Positions 46,735 to 58,269 of a stretch of 64,000 bases of DNA are shown here, piece after piece (positions within the stretch are counted from its first letter, which is position 1; every line of letters begins with the position of its first letter). The notes below the pieces were generated by a model that had not been told where the DNA came from, made no database searches, and was given only the letters and a program-made list of their open reading frames with translations. Location: NCBI GenBank assembly GCA_010093515.1, contig MU001676.1, positions 1,002,666 to 1,066,665 of the forward strand. Direction: 5' to 3'. The DNA is from Lineolata rhizophorae. Its lineage: Eukaryota > Ascomycota > Dothideomycetes > Lineolatales > Lineolataceae. The translations under genes were made by a program, and so were the position numbers.

Positions 46735-47581
46735 GAGGCCCTGCAGCGGGTGGAAGTCGTAGCTGAGGGCGTCGATGAGCTCGCGGGTGGAGAACTCCTT
46801 GAGCAGGCGGACGGCGAGCAGCTCGCAGATGAGGGCGCGGGAGCGGCAGACGCCGACGTTGCCCGGGTGCAGCTGGCCCTCCTTCTGGAACTGCAGGCAG
46901 TTGGCGAGCAGGGCGTAGAGGGTGGCACGCGAAAAGTGCGAGGCGATGATGCGCTGCTGGATCGGCTTGACGAGGAACTGGGACACCTGCGGCGAGCGCA
47001 GCTGGTCCCAGGTCAGCGTCGTCTCGCAGCGCTGCACGACGAGGAGGCGGATCGAGTGCGTGATGTTGTAGATGGGGAGTTTGTCTGCGGGGATGGATGA
47101 AAGTTAGCGGTGAGGTGAATCTTATTTTTTTTGTTTTTTTTTTTTTAATTCTTTTTAGGAAGAAACCGTTGATGGAAGACTGGGACGCACCGAGATGCTC
47201 TGCGGAGAAGATGGGCAGTAGAGGAGACACCTCCCCATTCTCATCCTCGTTGTCCACGTCTTCCTCATCCTCGTCCTCGACCGCCTCTTCCTCGTAGTCG
47301 TCGTCGTCGTCGTCTTCATCTTCATCTTCGTCCTCGTCTTCGTCGTCCTCGTCGCCGTCAAGCTGGTACCGCGCGTACTCGTCCTCTTCCTCCCGACCGG
47401 CGGCGACGCGGTCGTCGTAGCGGCGCGCGCGCCGCCCGCGGCCCTTCGCATGGCGGAACGCGTCCGGCGACGTGTCGGCGTCGTAGGCGGACGAGAAGGG
47501 CGAATGGTCGCGCTGGCGGCGGCGGCGGCGGTCGCGGCCGCCATGGGAGCCGCGCAGCAGGGCCGTCAACAGCCCGGACAT
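42685..47581 (-). CDS. TRP-like cation channel of the YVC1 type with a long repetitive C-terminus
   Basis: Probable calcium-permeable channel; yeast Yvc1 acts at the vacuole. The deduced protein is 1596 aa, more than twice the length of Yvc1, from two exons (47191-47581 and 42685-47084) across a 106-bp intron joining FSAEHL to DKLPIYNITHSIR. The N-terminus is highly acidic. The conserved cytosolic block contains RCETTLTWDQLRSPQ and FLVKPIQQRI. A poly-Pro run follows near residue 260. The channel core lies at about 396-640, with several membrane helices from FSTFSYAIMLALYLSVLVE to the pore-side ALFQMVMGFTPAAWEVWDQY and the helix ending TVLTNSFMAVVQNANEEH. The last ~950 residues are low complexity: Gly-Ala repeats, an acidic run, Pro/Arg-rich sequence and a duplicated 36-residue segment near the end. 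Length and frame of the tail depend on correct reading of homopolymers. Confidence 0.88.
42999..43209 (-). repeat. In-frame 108-bp tandem duplication in the channel gene
   Basis: Two copies (about 42999-43106 and 43107-43209) match over about 95 bases with one difference, then run into C homopolymers of 15 and 8 bases. The unit is exactly 36 codons and repeats the segment that starts RSEDAASGVVGRLMLARMN. Near identity at synonymous sites points to a recent event or an assembly artefact. Confidence 0.9.
44994..45073 (-). repeat. GCGCCC hexamer array coding Gly-Ala repeats
   Basis: About 80 bases of near-perfect six-base repeats within the channel gene, coding alternating Gly and Ala on the minus strand. 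Confidence 0.9.
46684..46732 (-). repeat. GGC trinucleotide run coding poly-proline
   Basis: A run of about 16 triplets inside the channel gene, read as CCG/CCA proline codons on the minus strand. Confidence 0.9.
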
Positions 47582-49750
47582 GGCTGGCGGCGGCGCGGGC
47601 CCGGACTGCTCCTCTCGAAGCCTGGCGGAGCGCCCAAGTTCCTCGTCATCGGCCGGTCGAGAGCGTCGCGGTTCCGCCGGCGTGCATGTCTAGGTGGACG
47701 AAGGCGCGAAGGTATGTAAATATGTAGAACGATGCGCGGGCCGTCGGACGGGGGGCCCCCCCCCCCCGAGAAAAAAAAAGGTTAGCCAGGCCGACGGGGG
47801 CCGTGCGGCTCCCGGTGGCACCGGGCTCACCGGGGCACGGCGCGCAAAAGCGCATGGTGGTGGTCATACATATTGGGGGGTGTGTTCAACCGTCCATGTT
47901 TGCGCGCAGCGCTTATCTGGAAACATCTTGGATCGCGGGCTCGAGTGGGCAATTGTTCGCTGATGGCGGGCCCAATCACGGCCGCGGCAGCCGCGCGTGC
48001 GCTGCCCTCACCGCTTACGCACGCCCCCGATCATGGGGCTGCATGGAGCTCCTACATTGGCGGCCCGGCAGCGATTCCGTGCGTTTTTGCCAGCCGCGGA
48101 GGGGCTCTGCGCGCGCTGCAGCTCTGCGCCAACCGCGCTGGCGGTTTCTGCTGCGTAGGGATTGCGCCGGTTCGCCCGACGCGCTCACGGCATCAAGTGC
48201 GAAAACGGCGTCGAAGGCCGGGGCAAAAAGGTCGGTGAAGCTTCACGTGCCTCTTTCTCCTTGTCCATCCCACCGGCCGCGCAAGGTCGAGCCGTCGCGT
48301 CTTGCCGGATGCGGGCCTAGAGTCACGCACACATCCAGGACGTTCGAGATGGAGGGCGACGAGACGGCCGAACTGCTGCGCGTGTGTTGCGTGCACCGAG
48401 CCCGGCCTTCGGCATGCCGAACAATCCCCGTGTATACATGTAATGCCTCGAGAGCGCCCGGGCACGTGCTACTGCGCATCCGGGCGTTGGCAAAAAAAAA
48501 AAAAGGTCGGCACGGTTCTAGTCTCGGTGTAGCCACGCCGGTGCTTCCCTTGGAAAGGCTTTGCCGTGCTAGAGTGCCCGCCCGCCTAGACGCTGCCTCG
48601 GTGCTCCCACCGCACGCACAACCCGGACGTGGATCGCTCGGCTGGACAGGTCTCTGCTTTCATTTGCCAGCCCTGCGGGACTCGGCGAGATGCGCGTCCG
48701 GCTGCGCGCCCATCTGCCGGCGGGTTCGAGTCCCGTTTGCGGCTCGACGAACGCGGCGTCTGTGGCTCGTGGTCGCAGCGCTCGCTCGCTCCTTCGACCC
48801 GCCGGTCCAGGCTGGAGCAATCGTCCCCGGCCGGAGACCTCCCCGGCGAGTCGGGATGTGGGGGTGAAGCCAGCGGTGCCCGCCCCCCGCGCGACCGCGA
48901 CGCCGCCGCCAAGCAGCTGGCTTGTGGACCACATACAGACTCGGCCGAGGCGGAAGCCGCTCGCCGTCCTCGCCAGCCTCGAAGCTGGCCGAGCTGGACG
49001 GAGGCTTGTCCCTCGCGCACCAAGGCCGAGACGCACAAGGGCAAACGCCCGCAGCATCACGTCGCGTGGCGTGCACCTGGGCGCGAGACGACGGTTATCG
49101 CGGGGCCGCGACGAGGCGTTATCAAAGGCATGTACATATGTATCGATCGCCCTTATCAACAGGGCAGATCGCCAGTTGCACATCCCCAACGCGAGTCGGC
49201 TTTGGCCTCTAGCAGATACAAACTCGACGCCCGTCTGCGTGTTTAAGTAAATAAATAGAAAATCAAATCAAAGATCTCGCGTTCGTCAGCCGCTTTCCCG
49301 CGATTCTTGGGGCGCTTGTCGCGCGTGCACACGAGATCGTCGCCGTCTTCTGTTCACTCCTTTCTTTCCCCCCCCCCCCGGGCCAAAGTCTCGTCGGGTT
49401 GGAGAAGCCGCCGCGCGGGTAGGCAGGCAGGCACGCAGCCTTCCCACGGCCTCTCGTAGCGCGAGGCTGGCCCCAATGGGTTCTACGTGTTCGGCATGTG
49501 CCGAGCGCTGAGGTAGCTGGGAGCTTTTGGTGGTTTCGGTCGAGGCCTAGCCTGGGCCTTTGGCAGGCCCCTTGGCACGCAGGAGGAAAAAGAAAGTAAC
49601 AAAAAGTCTCAAGGGGAGGGGGGAGGAGCGGGGGCGGTGGGTTTAGCGACGGGAAGGTCGAGGAGCCCTTTTCGCGGCGGGATTGCGCCGGAAGTAGCTT
49701 GAACAAGCTTCTCCGCCGGTACCTTGTCGTGGGCTCGTCTGGAGAACGGA

Positions 49751-49799
<49 letters not shown>

Positions 49800-50284
49800 A
49801 TTCTCGTTTTGCCGCCTGCATCGTGCTCTCTCTTTGCGCCATTTCGCGGCCGGCGAGAAGCTGCGTATAGACAGCCTCCCCCGCATGCCGTTTCCTCCCC
49901 CGGGGCTCCTCGTCCCGTAAGCGTCCTACTTACCACTGCTCCATACTCGCCCGTACATTACTACTTAGCGACCTCAGCTTGTCCCGCGCCAGCGGTGCTC
50001 CAACACCAAGCGTCGAGCGGGCACGACGCAACCCAGCCAACAGACACCTCCCTTCCGACAAAACCGAGCCGCCACCGCCTGCCTTTCCGCAACCCGCTCG
50101 CCAACGGCGCCCCCCTCATCTCCAGCCTGCGCGCACCGGAGCCTCAACCCAGAAGCCTCGCCTTTCGCGCCGCCGACAACCGCCTCCCTACACGCCCCAG
50201 CTCTCCTCCTCCTCCTCCCGGCCGCCCATCCATCCACTCGTCCCGCCGGGTCCACGCAATCCCCCCCCTCGAACCCCCTCCGCC
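47582..50284. promoter_or_regulatory. Long GC-rich divergent intergenic region
   Basis: 2.7 kb between the channel and the Zn2Cys6 regulator, which point away from each other. It is very GC-rich, so long frames occur by chance on both strands (for example 47803-48867 plus and 48569-49189 minus); none resembles a known protein. It contains a C run near 47760 and a GA microsatellite at 49754-49795. The last 300 bases look like a pyrimidine-rich leader. Confidence 0.5.
49754..49795. repeat. (GA)n microsatellite
   Basis: About 21 uninterrupted GA dinucleotides, 490 bases before the start codon of the Zn2Cys6 gene, so within its promoter or leader. Confidence 0.95.
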
Positions 50285-53200
50285 ATGGACCCCACCCCCG
50301 CCCCCGAAACCACCACCACCAGCAAGCGCGGCTACGCCGACGTGGACGCGCGCGCGCCCGCGTCCGCGTCCGCGCCCAGGAGCCGCGCGCGCCGCGCCAA
50401 GAAGGACGCTGCCGGCGGTGGCAGCGACGCTGGTGCGGGAGCGGGAGCGGGAGCGGGAGCGGGCGCCGCGGACGACTCGACGAAGAGGCGGTGCGTGAGC
50501 ACGGCTTGTATTGCGTGTCGGAAGCGGAAGTCGAAGGTGAGTTTTTTTTTTTTTCGTTTGTGGTATATGTCGGGGAAGGGAACGAGGGTCGAGCGGAAAG
50601 AAAAAAGAGAGAAAGAGGCACGAGGTTCGCCCCGAAGTAACCCGTAGCCCGCCCCCCTCCCCCCCTTTTTTTTCATATTTCTCGCCCGCCTTGTTGGTCC
50701 ACGCCTTGCGTTTTTTTTTTTCGCAGATGTTGTACTAGGTGGTGTGGCGAGGTCTCCGTACACCCCCGCAAAGGAAGCCCCAGTCGGATTGGGGAGGGGT
50801 GCGATTTCAGTTACGTACAACGACGCCCCTCTGTTGGCTGGGCCCCCCGGGCGTAAGCTCGGTGCGAGCGCTGCGCTTGACGAGCGGGTAGGCGCTGCTT
50901 TTTGGGGAAATTTTATTTATTTATCTGCCCAGCCACATCCTCCCCGGGTGTCGATCAGGGCCGCAAGGGCAGGGAGTGGAGGGGCAGAGGGGTTGTGCGT
51001 TGTGGGAGAGCTGAAGATGGGTGGTGGTGGCAGGGGCGGGAGGAAAAAAGATAACGATGCTTCAAATGGACTCGTTCAACTAACGGCACCCTTTTTTTTT
51101 TTTGGGCAGTGCGACGGCAACACCCCCGCTTGCGCCGCGTGCGCCTCGGTCTACAACACGCCTTGCCATTATGACATCTCCACAGATCGGCGTCGGAAAG
51201 GCGTGTGGAAAAAGGACATCGATAGCGAGCAGACCAAGAATTCGACCCTCCAAACTCTGATCGAAGCCATCCTCAACTATCCAGAGGACGACGTCGCCAC
51301 TCTCGTGAGGGACATCCGAACCTGCGAGAGTCTGGACGACGTCGCCGAGTCGATCATGCAGAAGGAGAAGGAGACCGAGGAGGCAGAGGAGGAGGAACTC
51401 GCGGCCTTCAACGCCGCCGCTAGCTCCAGCACGCCCACCTTCGAGACGCAGCTTTCGGGCCGGATGGGAGAGCTGCAGCTCACCGAGGGCTCCACGCGAT
51501 ACATCGGTGGCACGTCTCACTTGATACATCTCAACGTCGAAGGCGAGCAGGAAGACCCGTACGACATGGTGTCCAGCGCCGGCGCCTCGGAGGGCTTCGC
51601 TTCGCCGTCCCACGAAGACCCCGTCACCTCGTGGACGAGAGTGACCAAGGACCCCGAGTTAATTATGCATCTTCTCAACATGTACTTCACCTGGCACTAC
51701 ACGTATTTTGTCACCCTCTCCAAGGCGCTCTTCTATCGGGACTTCTTCCAGGGCAAGCCACCGAGCGGCCGCAGGCCGTACTGCTCCCCCCTCTTGGTGA
51801 ATGCCATGCTTGCACTGGGGTGCCACTTTACCAGTCGGCAGGGCGGGAGGGAGAACAAGGAAGACTCCGCCACCGCCGGCGATCACTTCTTCAAGGAAGC
51901 GAAACGGTTGATCATGGAGAACGACGAACACGAGACGCCGCGAGTCACTACCGTCCAAGCGTTTGCGTTGATGTCGGTGAGAGAAGCCGGTTGCGGCCGT
52001 GAGGCGAAAGGCTGGGTATATTCCGGAATGGCCTTCCGGATGGCGCTTGATCTGGGCCTGAACTTGGATTCCGGTACGCTTACTACGAGGCAAGGGTCTG
52101 ATCTGGTTGATGAGGAAGAGGACCTACGTCGGATTACCTTCTGGGGCTGCTTTCTCTTCGACAAGTAAGTATACGCCTACGCCTGCTCAACCCATGCCTT
52201 CTACGGGCTTCCGGTGGGTGCTCATCATAAGTAACTCGTATCTTCCGCAGATGTTGGTCCAACTACCTCGGTCGGTTACCGCAGCTCCCCACTGGCATCG
52301 TTACCGTGCCCAAGTTCGACGTATTTCCTTCCGAGGACGCCGAGATTTGGGCCGCGTATACCGACTCGGGCTTCAGCCAAGCTCACGCTCAGCCTTCGCG
52401 CGTCAGAGCGGTTTCCCTGCAGATATCGAGGCTTTGCGAAATAAGCAGCGACATCATGCTGTCCTTCTACAACCCGATTGACTACGAACGCGTCAAGGGC
52501 AAGCAGGCCGAGCTCAAGAAGCTCAGCGAGATATACCAACGCCTCGAGGCGTGGAAGCGCGAGCTTCCCAAGGAGTTGGAGCCCAGAGAAGGCGGGCTTC
52601 CGAGTATGCTAGTCATGCAGTACGTCTAAACTAAACCCCCTTTCGCTATACCTACCTTTGCCCCTATCTCCGTTACGGGCATATTTTGGTTTTCAACTCT
52701 AATGCCTCCTTGCTTGACCGCAGCATGTTCTTCCAGCTCCATTTCATCCACCTCTTCCGACCATTCCTCAAATACAACGAATCCTCGTCCCCGCTTCCCT
52801 CCAACGTTTCGCCGCGCAAGATCTGTACCCAGGCTGCCGCCACGATCTCGAAGCTCCTGCGCCTCTACAAACGCTCGCACGGGCTCCGCCAGATCTGCAA
52901 CATTGCCGTGTACATAGCGCACAGCGCTTGCACGATCCACCTCCTCAACCTGCCCGAGAAAAACGCGCGCCGCGACATCATCCACGGGGTCAAGCACCTA
53001 GAAGAGATCGCCGAAGGCTGGCTCTGCGCCCGCCGCACGCTGTGCATCCTCAGCCTGCTGGCCAGGAAGTGGCGCGTCGACCTGCCCGAGGAAGCGGCCA
53101 CGGTGCTCGCCCGCACCGACGCCAAGTTCGGCCCCTCCTACCAGGAGTCGATCCAAGCCCGTCCTCCCAACCAGCAGCCCCAGCACCACCAGCACCAGCC

Positions 53201-53951
53201 CCAGCCCCAGCACCACCAGCACCAGCACCAGCGCCTCGGCCCCTCCCACCTCGCCGCCGCCGCCGCCGCGGCGCCCCAGCCCCTCCACCACATCGCCCCC
53301 TCCGCCTCCGGCTTCCCCGTCGCCGCCGACTTCCCCGCCAACCGCCCCGCCGCGCCCAGCTACTCCGCCTCCGCCTCCGCCTCCACCGCCGCCGCCGCCG
53401 CCGCCGCCGCAGCCCGCCGCGGCAGCGAGACGACGTCGCTGCCGCCGGACTCGGCGGCGGCGCTGGGCATGGCGCGGGCGCAGCGGCGGGCGGCGAGCGG
53501 GTCGGCGTCGGCGTCGGCGTCGCCGGGCGGGGGCGCGGCGTCGCAGCGGCCGTCCATCGACGCGGCGACGACGGGTCCGCCGTCGGCGGCCGGCCAGAGC
53601 CCGTCGGACCTGTTCGGCGGCGTCGACGCGCTGCTGCGCGAGAGCACCGACTGGTGGCTGCGCGACCAGAGCCAGCTCGCGGCCGGGTTCGACAACTGGG
53701 ATATGGGCGAGTGCGACGCGGCGGCGTGGGCGGAGGGCTTGATGAATGGGGGGAGCGTGGGGTTTTATAACGGCGGGGCGGGAGGGGGTGGTGGTGGTGG
53801 TGCGGAGAGGGGCCCGGGCCAGAATGGGGTTAATGGTGCGGGTGTGAGTTCGGGGAATGGCGTCGTGGTGCCGACCGGGGGGGTAAACGGCGGGTTCAAT
53901 GTTTACAGTGTGCCGTTTGGGGCGTACAATGAGAACGAGTGGTACCAGTAA
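50285..53951 (+). CDS. Zn2Cys6 transcription factor, NIT4/NirA-like group
   Basis: Nuclear DNA-binding regulator; its target pathway is not evident from the neighbours. The deduced protein is 967 aa from four exons: 50285-50536, 51110-52164, 52251-52619 and 52724-53951. The binuclear zinc cluster uses Cys 75, 78, 85, 92, 95 and 103 (CX2CX6CX6CX2CX7C), followed by the RRRKGVWKKD linker and a helical segment (TLQTLIEAILNYPEDD...) seen in NirA-type proteins. The fungal-specific regulatory domain (~290-600) includes LLNMYFTWHYTYF, MLALGCHF and FWGCFLFDKCWSNYLGR. The tail is Gln/His-, Ala-, Ser- and Gly-rich, as in activation regions. Intron 1 is 573 bp and sits between the second and third zinc-binding Cys; introns 2 and 3 are 86 and 104 bp. 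Start ATG 50285 is in GCCATGG context. Confidence 0.9.
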
Positions 53952-56489
53952 GGTAGGTGGAATGGTCGGTGCTGGATTTAAGGTTCGGTCGGGCGGTACC
54001 AGGATCGGGACCGTAGAATGCTTGTCTCGGGAGTCTGGCCATTTGCAATGTTGCTCTTTCCCTTCTTTCTTTGATTTGGGCTAGATGGTGGCTACTGGCA
54101 AATACGCTCGAATGAGAGTGATGGACGACCGTAACGGACTCTATAATGCGTGGCGAATTTTTGGCTTTTCGGACCGGGTTTGGGAACTATCAGATGGAAA
54201 GGGATGCCTTGGGAATCGAGTCCTCTTTCCTGGTTCAATAATGGCTCTGTTGATTTTGGATCTTGATACTCACCGCTTATAGTCGAACAGTTGAACTTCT
54301 TAGTTTTCGCTTGCTTTGGCTCCCCCCTTAGAGTTTGTCGTCCACCGTGCAACCACAATGTTCCGGAGATACAACCAGGGAATAGGGACGCAGGTACGCA
54401 CTCCAACCCATCCCGCTTCTGATTTCGTGCATCGCCTGCCACCGCGTCGTACGATGCAGGCCGCACACACACCTTCCCAAGTCCCCGTCACACAAAGCGC
54501 ATGCGAACCAAAGAAAAAATTTTCATTTCTCGAACTTCCTAAAGCGCTTGGCCACGTCCTCCCCCTATATAAGGAAATCCGCAGGACCCGTGCGCAGCGC
54601 TCCTGGACGGGCCGGCCTCCTTCCCGCAAGTCAGTCCACTCGTGCGTCCGCGCGCATGTATCGACGGGTCATCGAGCAGGCCCGAACGAGGTCCGAGAAA
54701 GCTTTCTCCGCTTTCTCCGGCCCGGTCGCCTGTGCGCAAGCCACGCGAACGCCACAATCTTCGAATGCCGTCCTCGGCCGGCTTGGCGCCTTCGCGGATC
54801 GCGGCATCTCGGCGTGGGGGTTTGCGAGGGAAGACTTGGCGGTTTTGTTGTGCGGGGAAAGCCCCCTTCGTCTGTGAGAGGCAGGTGCTCGAGTGTAACT
54901 ATGTTTTCACGATATTTTCTGCGTCGGATTCTGTCGGGTTCTGTTCAGTGTCTGTTTCAGAGTACCTGGTGTATGTAGCATCCGCAGCGTCATGTAAGGG
55001 CCTCTTCTGGAATTTCGCGCTTCTGTGGATTCGTTGGAAGGATGACACTAGGACGGTATACGCGATACGGGCCGCCTCCGTCGCTGCGCGGCCTCTTGGT
55101 CGCTGTGCTGCCGCCGTAGAAGTAAATATTACGCAACCATTTCTATACGAATAATCTTCGCCGTGCTGCTTACATGTAGACTACGCACTTTGAACTTAAA
55201 TTTTAACTTATCGAGTGAAGCGAGCAGCGGTTGGGGGCCGGAAAGCTCCATACTTCTCCCGGCAGGTCGTCGGGGGAGCTCCAACGAGCCACTTCCTCCC
55301 CAATCGTTCCAGATGATTTTGTTGAAGAACTTCCAAATGCGATTGAAAACATGAGCTCTCCATATAGGCCTCTAGACTACTCAAAATTGGAACTCGCTTA
55401 GCCCGACAACCGAGGGAAGTTCCTCCACCAATCTATTTCTACCAACTTCTTCGGATCTCACCATCTACGGCACCCTCGAGCATACATTTTGAGTGCCCAC
55501 CTATGATAGAAAGACCTGTCTAACGCGTGTGGTGACCCCGAGGCTACTTACCTAGTCCTCCTCGACAGGATCCAAATCAAGTTACAGGAACCTAGCCATG
55601 ACGCTTGCGCAGTTCGGCGGTGAGCTCAATAGTTAACCTTCGAGCCCGGTTTCCGGATTGATGCAGTAGGTATAAACTTAGAGGAATAAGCTCGGAAAAA
55701 AACCCCAGGTTTCTTAAACGGCCTAGATATTCGGTTCTGCTCGGCATGTTATCGCTTCGCGGGGCCCAGAAACAACGCAACCGGCAAGCGTTTCAAGCCA
55801 TCCTGCTACAAGTGAATGAAGCTCGGACATTCATGCAAGATTGGCGGCCTCAAGTGCTGTCAAGAGTGACTTAGACAATCGAGCACGAGTGCATAGTTCC
55901 TTCAATGCTCAAACATGTGACAAGCCGAAGTTAGTAGCACCACATGTGGATAATTCGAGAGTTTGCCTCGCCGGACTAGGTACGGTTGCAGTGCGACTCC
56001 TGTAGTGTGGCCTAGGATGAAACTTTCAAGTTGTGGAAATGAATGTCCGTAGTCTGCTCGTGGACAAATATTATCCGAAGAGAGCTCCTCTAAGAAATGT
56101 ACTCGAGATCTTGCACTCATTTCTTTCCCAAAACATTATGTTCGATGAACGGCCTTTTTAGTTTTATCCTCTGATAGCCATCTTGCACGCTCTCCTGCGA
56201 GTGGCAATGTTGAGAGCGACGGACTTAAATGGTCTTGTGTTTGCACCCCTAGGTCTTCATGAAGCCGTAAATTATTGCTAGCACCGAGCTGTTCAAGATT
56301 ACACGAACGACCCGGGAAAAATTTTGGCCAAATATTCTAGCCAGGCTCCGATGATTTTTACCCCTAGCATGTTTCGATCTACAAGGGTTACTATGAGCGG
56401 CTTGCCTTTTGAGTTAGTGCCACGTAGCCTATTGCGTTAGTCTAGCTAGCACTAATTGTTCCGGTTTGCATGAATATAAATCAGTGCCA
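53952..56489. other. Convergent intergenic region with an orphan promoter-like site
   Basis: 2.5 kb between the ends of the Zn2Cys6 and DcpS genes. A TATATAAG site at 54566-54573 precedes a short frame (54656-54877, 73 codons, starting MYRRVIEQARTRSEKAF) that I cannot assign. The rest, about 55000-56480, is mixed to AT-rich with only short frames. No mobile element was recognised. Confidence 0.45.
54566..54573 (+). promoter_or_regulatory. TATA-box-like element without a recognised gene
   Basis: TATATAAG in a C-rich setting, 83-90 bases before an ATG (54656) that opens a 73-codon frame. It is the best TATA match I saw in the window, yet no known gene follows it. Confidence 0.35.
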
Positions 56490-57937
56490 TTACTCTAGTC
56501 TACCCTCTTTGATGGGTAAGAAAACCTCTTGCCACAGTTCGCTCTGTTCGCCCAGGTTGTACGTTATATCAACATCTGCCATACCGGCTCCGTCGCCCTT
56601 GTTGGTCGCGTTCATATTGTCTAGTTGAGAAATGACATTATCGAGTCCAAACGCCTTTCCCACTGCCTGAGTAGTGCCAGCCTCCAGGCATGCGTGCACA
56701 ACATGCACATGGAAATGATAGTACGTTGGTTGATCTACGCAATATATCAGCGCGCTCACTCTAAAGTTCCCACACTCCCATAATCACTTACAGTGCACAT
56801 AGAGCTTCAGCTGGTCGGACTCGATCTCCGGATACAGCTTTACGGTAGCATCGACGATCTTCTGCCGCATATGCCGCAGCCAGTTTAGATGCTTTCGGCT
56901 TAAATCGCGCAGTGACCAGATGTCGCCCCGCTCCACTATTGCCAGCACATGTAGACTCGTTAAGGTCTTCCGGTCCCAATTCCTGATCAAGCGGCGTTAG
57001 TGATTCATGTTCTACGACGTGGCTGCATCCGGTAGGGAAAATGAGCCGGCCAAATCCCGGAGCGACGATCTTGCTTTCTAGCTTGGCCAGTCCTAAAATC
57101 ATGTGGCGGGCACACGCAGTGCAAGCATCAAAAGGACACACTTTGTACCGAAAACGCAAAACTCACAGATCCGGTATCACCAAGAATCCTTCCTCGCCCC
57201 TCTCGCGGTAAAACACGTCCTCCTGCTCCGCACGGCCTTCGATGATATTCCAAATCCAATCCAACTTCCCCGCCTCCCTCGCAGTCTCCATCCTCGGCCT
57301 CACGTGCCTCTCATACACGCCCGGCGTCTCCGTCACCACCCTGACGCCCTGCGCCGAGTATTTGGCGACATGCCGGGGCCCGCACGGGTAGATCAAGTTG
57401 AGCTTGAGATCCGGCGGCAAGGGGCTTGGAGCGCCGTTGTCCGCGTCTGAGGGCGTGGAGGCGCGGCATGGGTCCGAGTTCGCGAGGAACCAGCTGTAGA
57501 CGTCGTTGGCGCCGAGGTTGGTGATGTGTTTGAGGGAGGTAGAGAAATTGGTTAGGGAAGCGGCGGTGCTGGGGAAGGCGGCACGCTCGGCGAGGAGAAG
57601 TGCAGGGCGGGAGTCGATGGTGCCGAGGAGAGAGATGCGGCGGCCGCCTTGGTCTGTGGGGGAGGACGTGAGGTTGTGCGTGTGCGGGAGGGAAGTATCG
57701 GACTCCGAAAGGGAATTTCATAAAATCCCGAATAGAATTATTTGAGTGATAAGGGGAAGAGAACGAATGAATTTAAAGAAAATTCTACCAATAATCTTTG
57801 GAAAGGTTCATAACATTGCCGTAAGCATTGATACAGCGTAGAGAATTAAGAAATGACCGACCTTGATTGAGCAGCTTCTCAAGTTTAAATCTAGGAATTA
57901 AGGCCTCTGCCTCGGCCGCAGTAGGAGACGATCCCAT
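56490..57937 (-). CDS. dcs1: Scavenger mRNA decapping enzyme (m7GpppX diphosphatase, DcpS/Dcs1)
   Basis: HIT-family hydrolase that breaks down cap remnants after 3'-5' mRNA decay. The deduced protein is 332 aa from four exons: 57862-57937, 57167-57653, 56792-56982 and 56490-56734. Exon 1 codes MGSSPTAAEAEALIPRFKLE and KLLNQ; splicing gives DQGGRRISLLGTID, then LGANDVYSWFLANS, LIYPCGPRHVAKYS, IIEGRAEQEDVFY, PDLNWDRKTLTSLH and ERGDIWSLRDL. The HIT triad YHFHVHVVH holds the catalytic His. Introns are 208, 184 and 57 bp; the first has a non-standard donor GTCGGT but is the only one that joins the conserved ends. It shares a short divergent promoter with the polymerase delta subunit gene. Confidence 0.94.
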
Positions 57938-58269
57938 CTCGCTGGTTCTAGTACCCCAAAACTCCAGTATAATTTCCGTGCCGATCCAATCATCTAAAGG
58001 AGGGCATTGAAGTGTGGCCCTTGCCGGCGATTCCCCCCAGAATGGTCAGCTAATCAATTAGTGTGGGTCACGTGCCGGCGCACCGCGCTCGCGCACGCGT
58101 GTCACCCAGCCAACCCAACCGAAATTGGCCTTGTCCCACCTTCTCCCCTCATGCTTTCATCATCACTCTCAACACCCAACACCACCACCGAAAAGGTCAC
58201 GATATCCTACAATTTATCCTTCTTGACGAAATATCGCACACCAGATTCCCACTACCCTGTGCCATCATC
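57938..58269. promoter_or_regulatory. Shared divergent promoter of dcs1 and the Pol delta subunit 4 gene
   Basis: 332 bases between two start codons. It holds a palindromic CACGTG (58069-58074) within GTCACGTG, the E-box bound by basic helix-loop-helix factors of the Cbf1/Pho4 type. Just before it is TAATCAATTA (58051-58060), a paired TAAT/ATTA site. Confidence 0.6.

Noticed and set aside
48721-48735. Perfect tRNA T-arm-like sequence CGGGTTCGAGTCCCG
   Set aside because: No matching acceptor stem, anticodon arm or good A box at the right distance on either side, so a tRNA gene is not supported.
47803-48867. 354-codon plus-strand frame in the GC-rich spacer
   Set aside because: No recognisable domain, and similar-length frames exist on the opposite strand; it is explained by the low stop frequency in GC-rich DNA. 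Kept only as a region to check.
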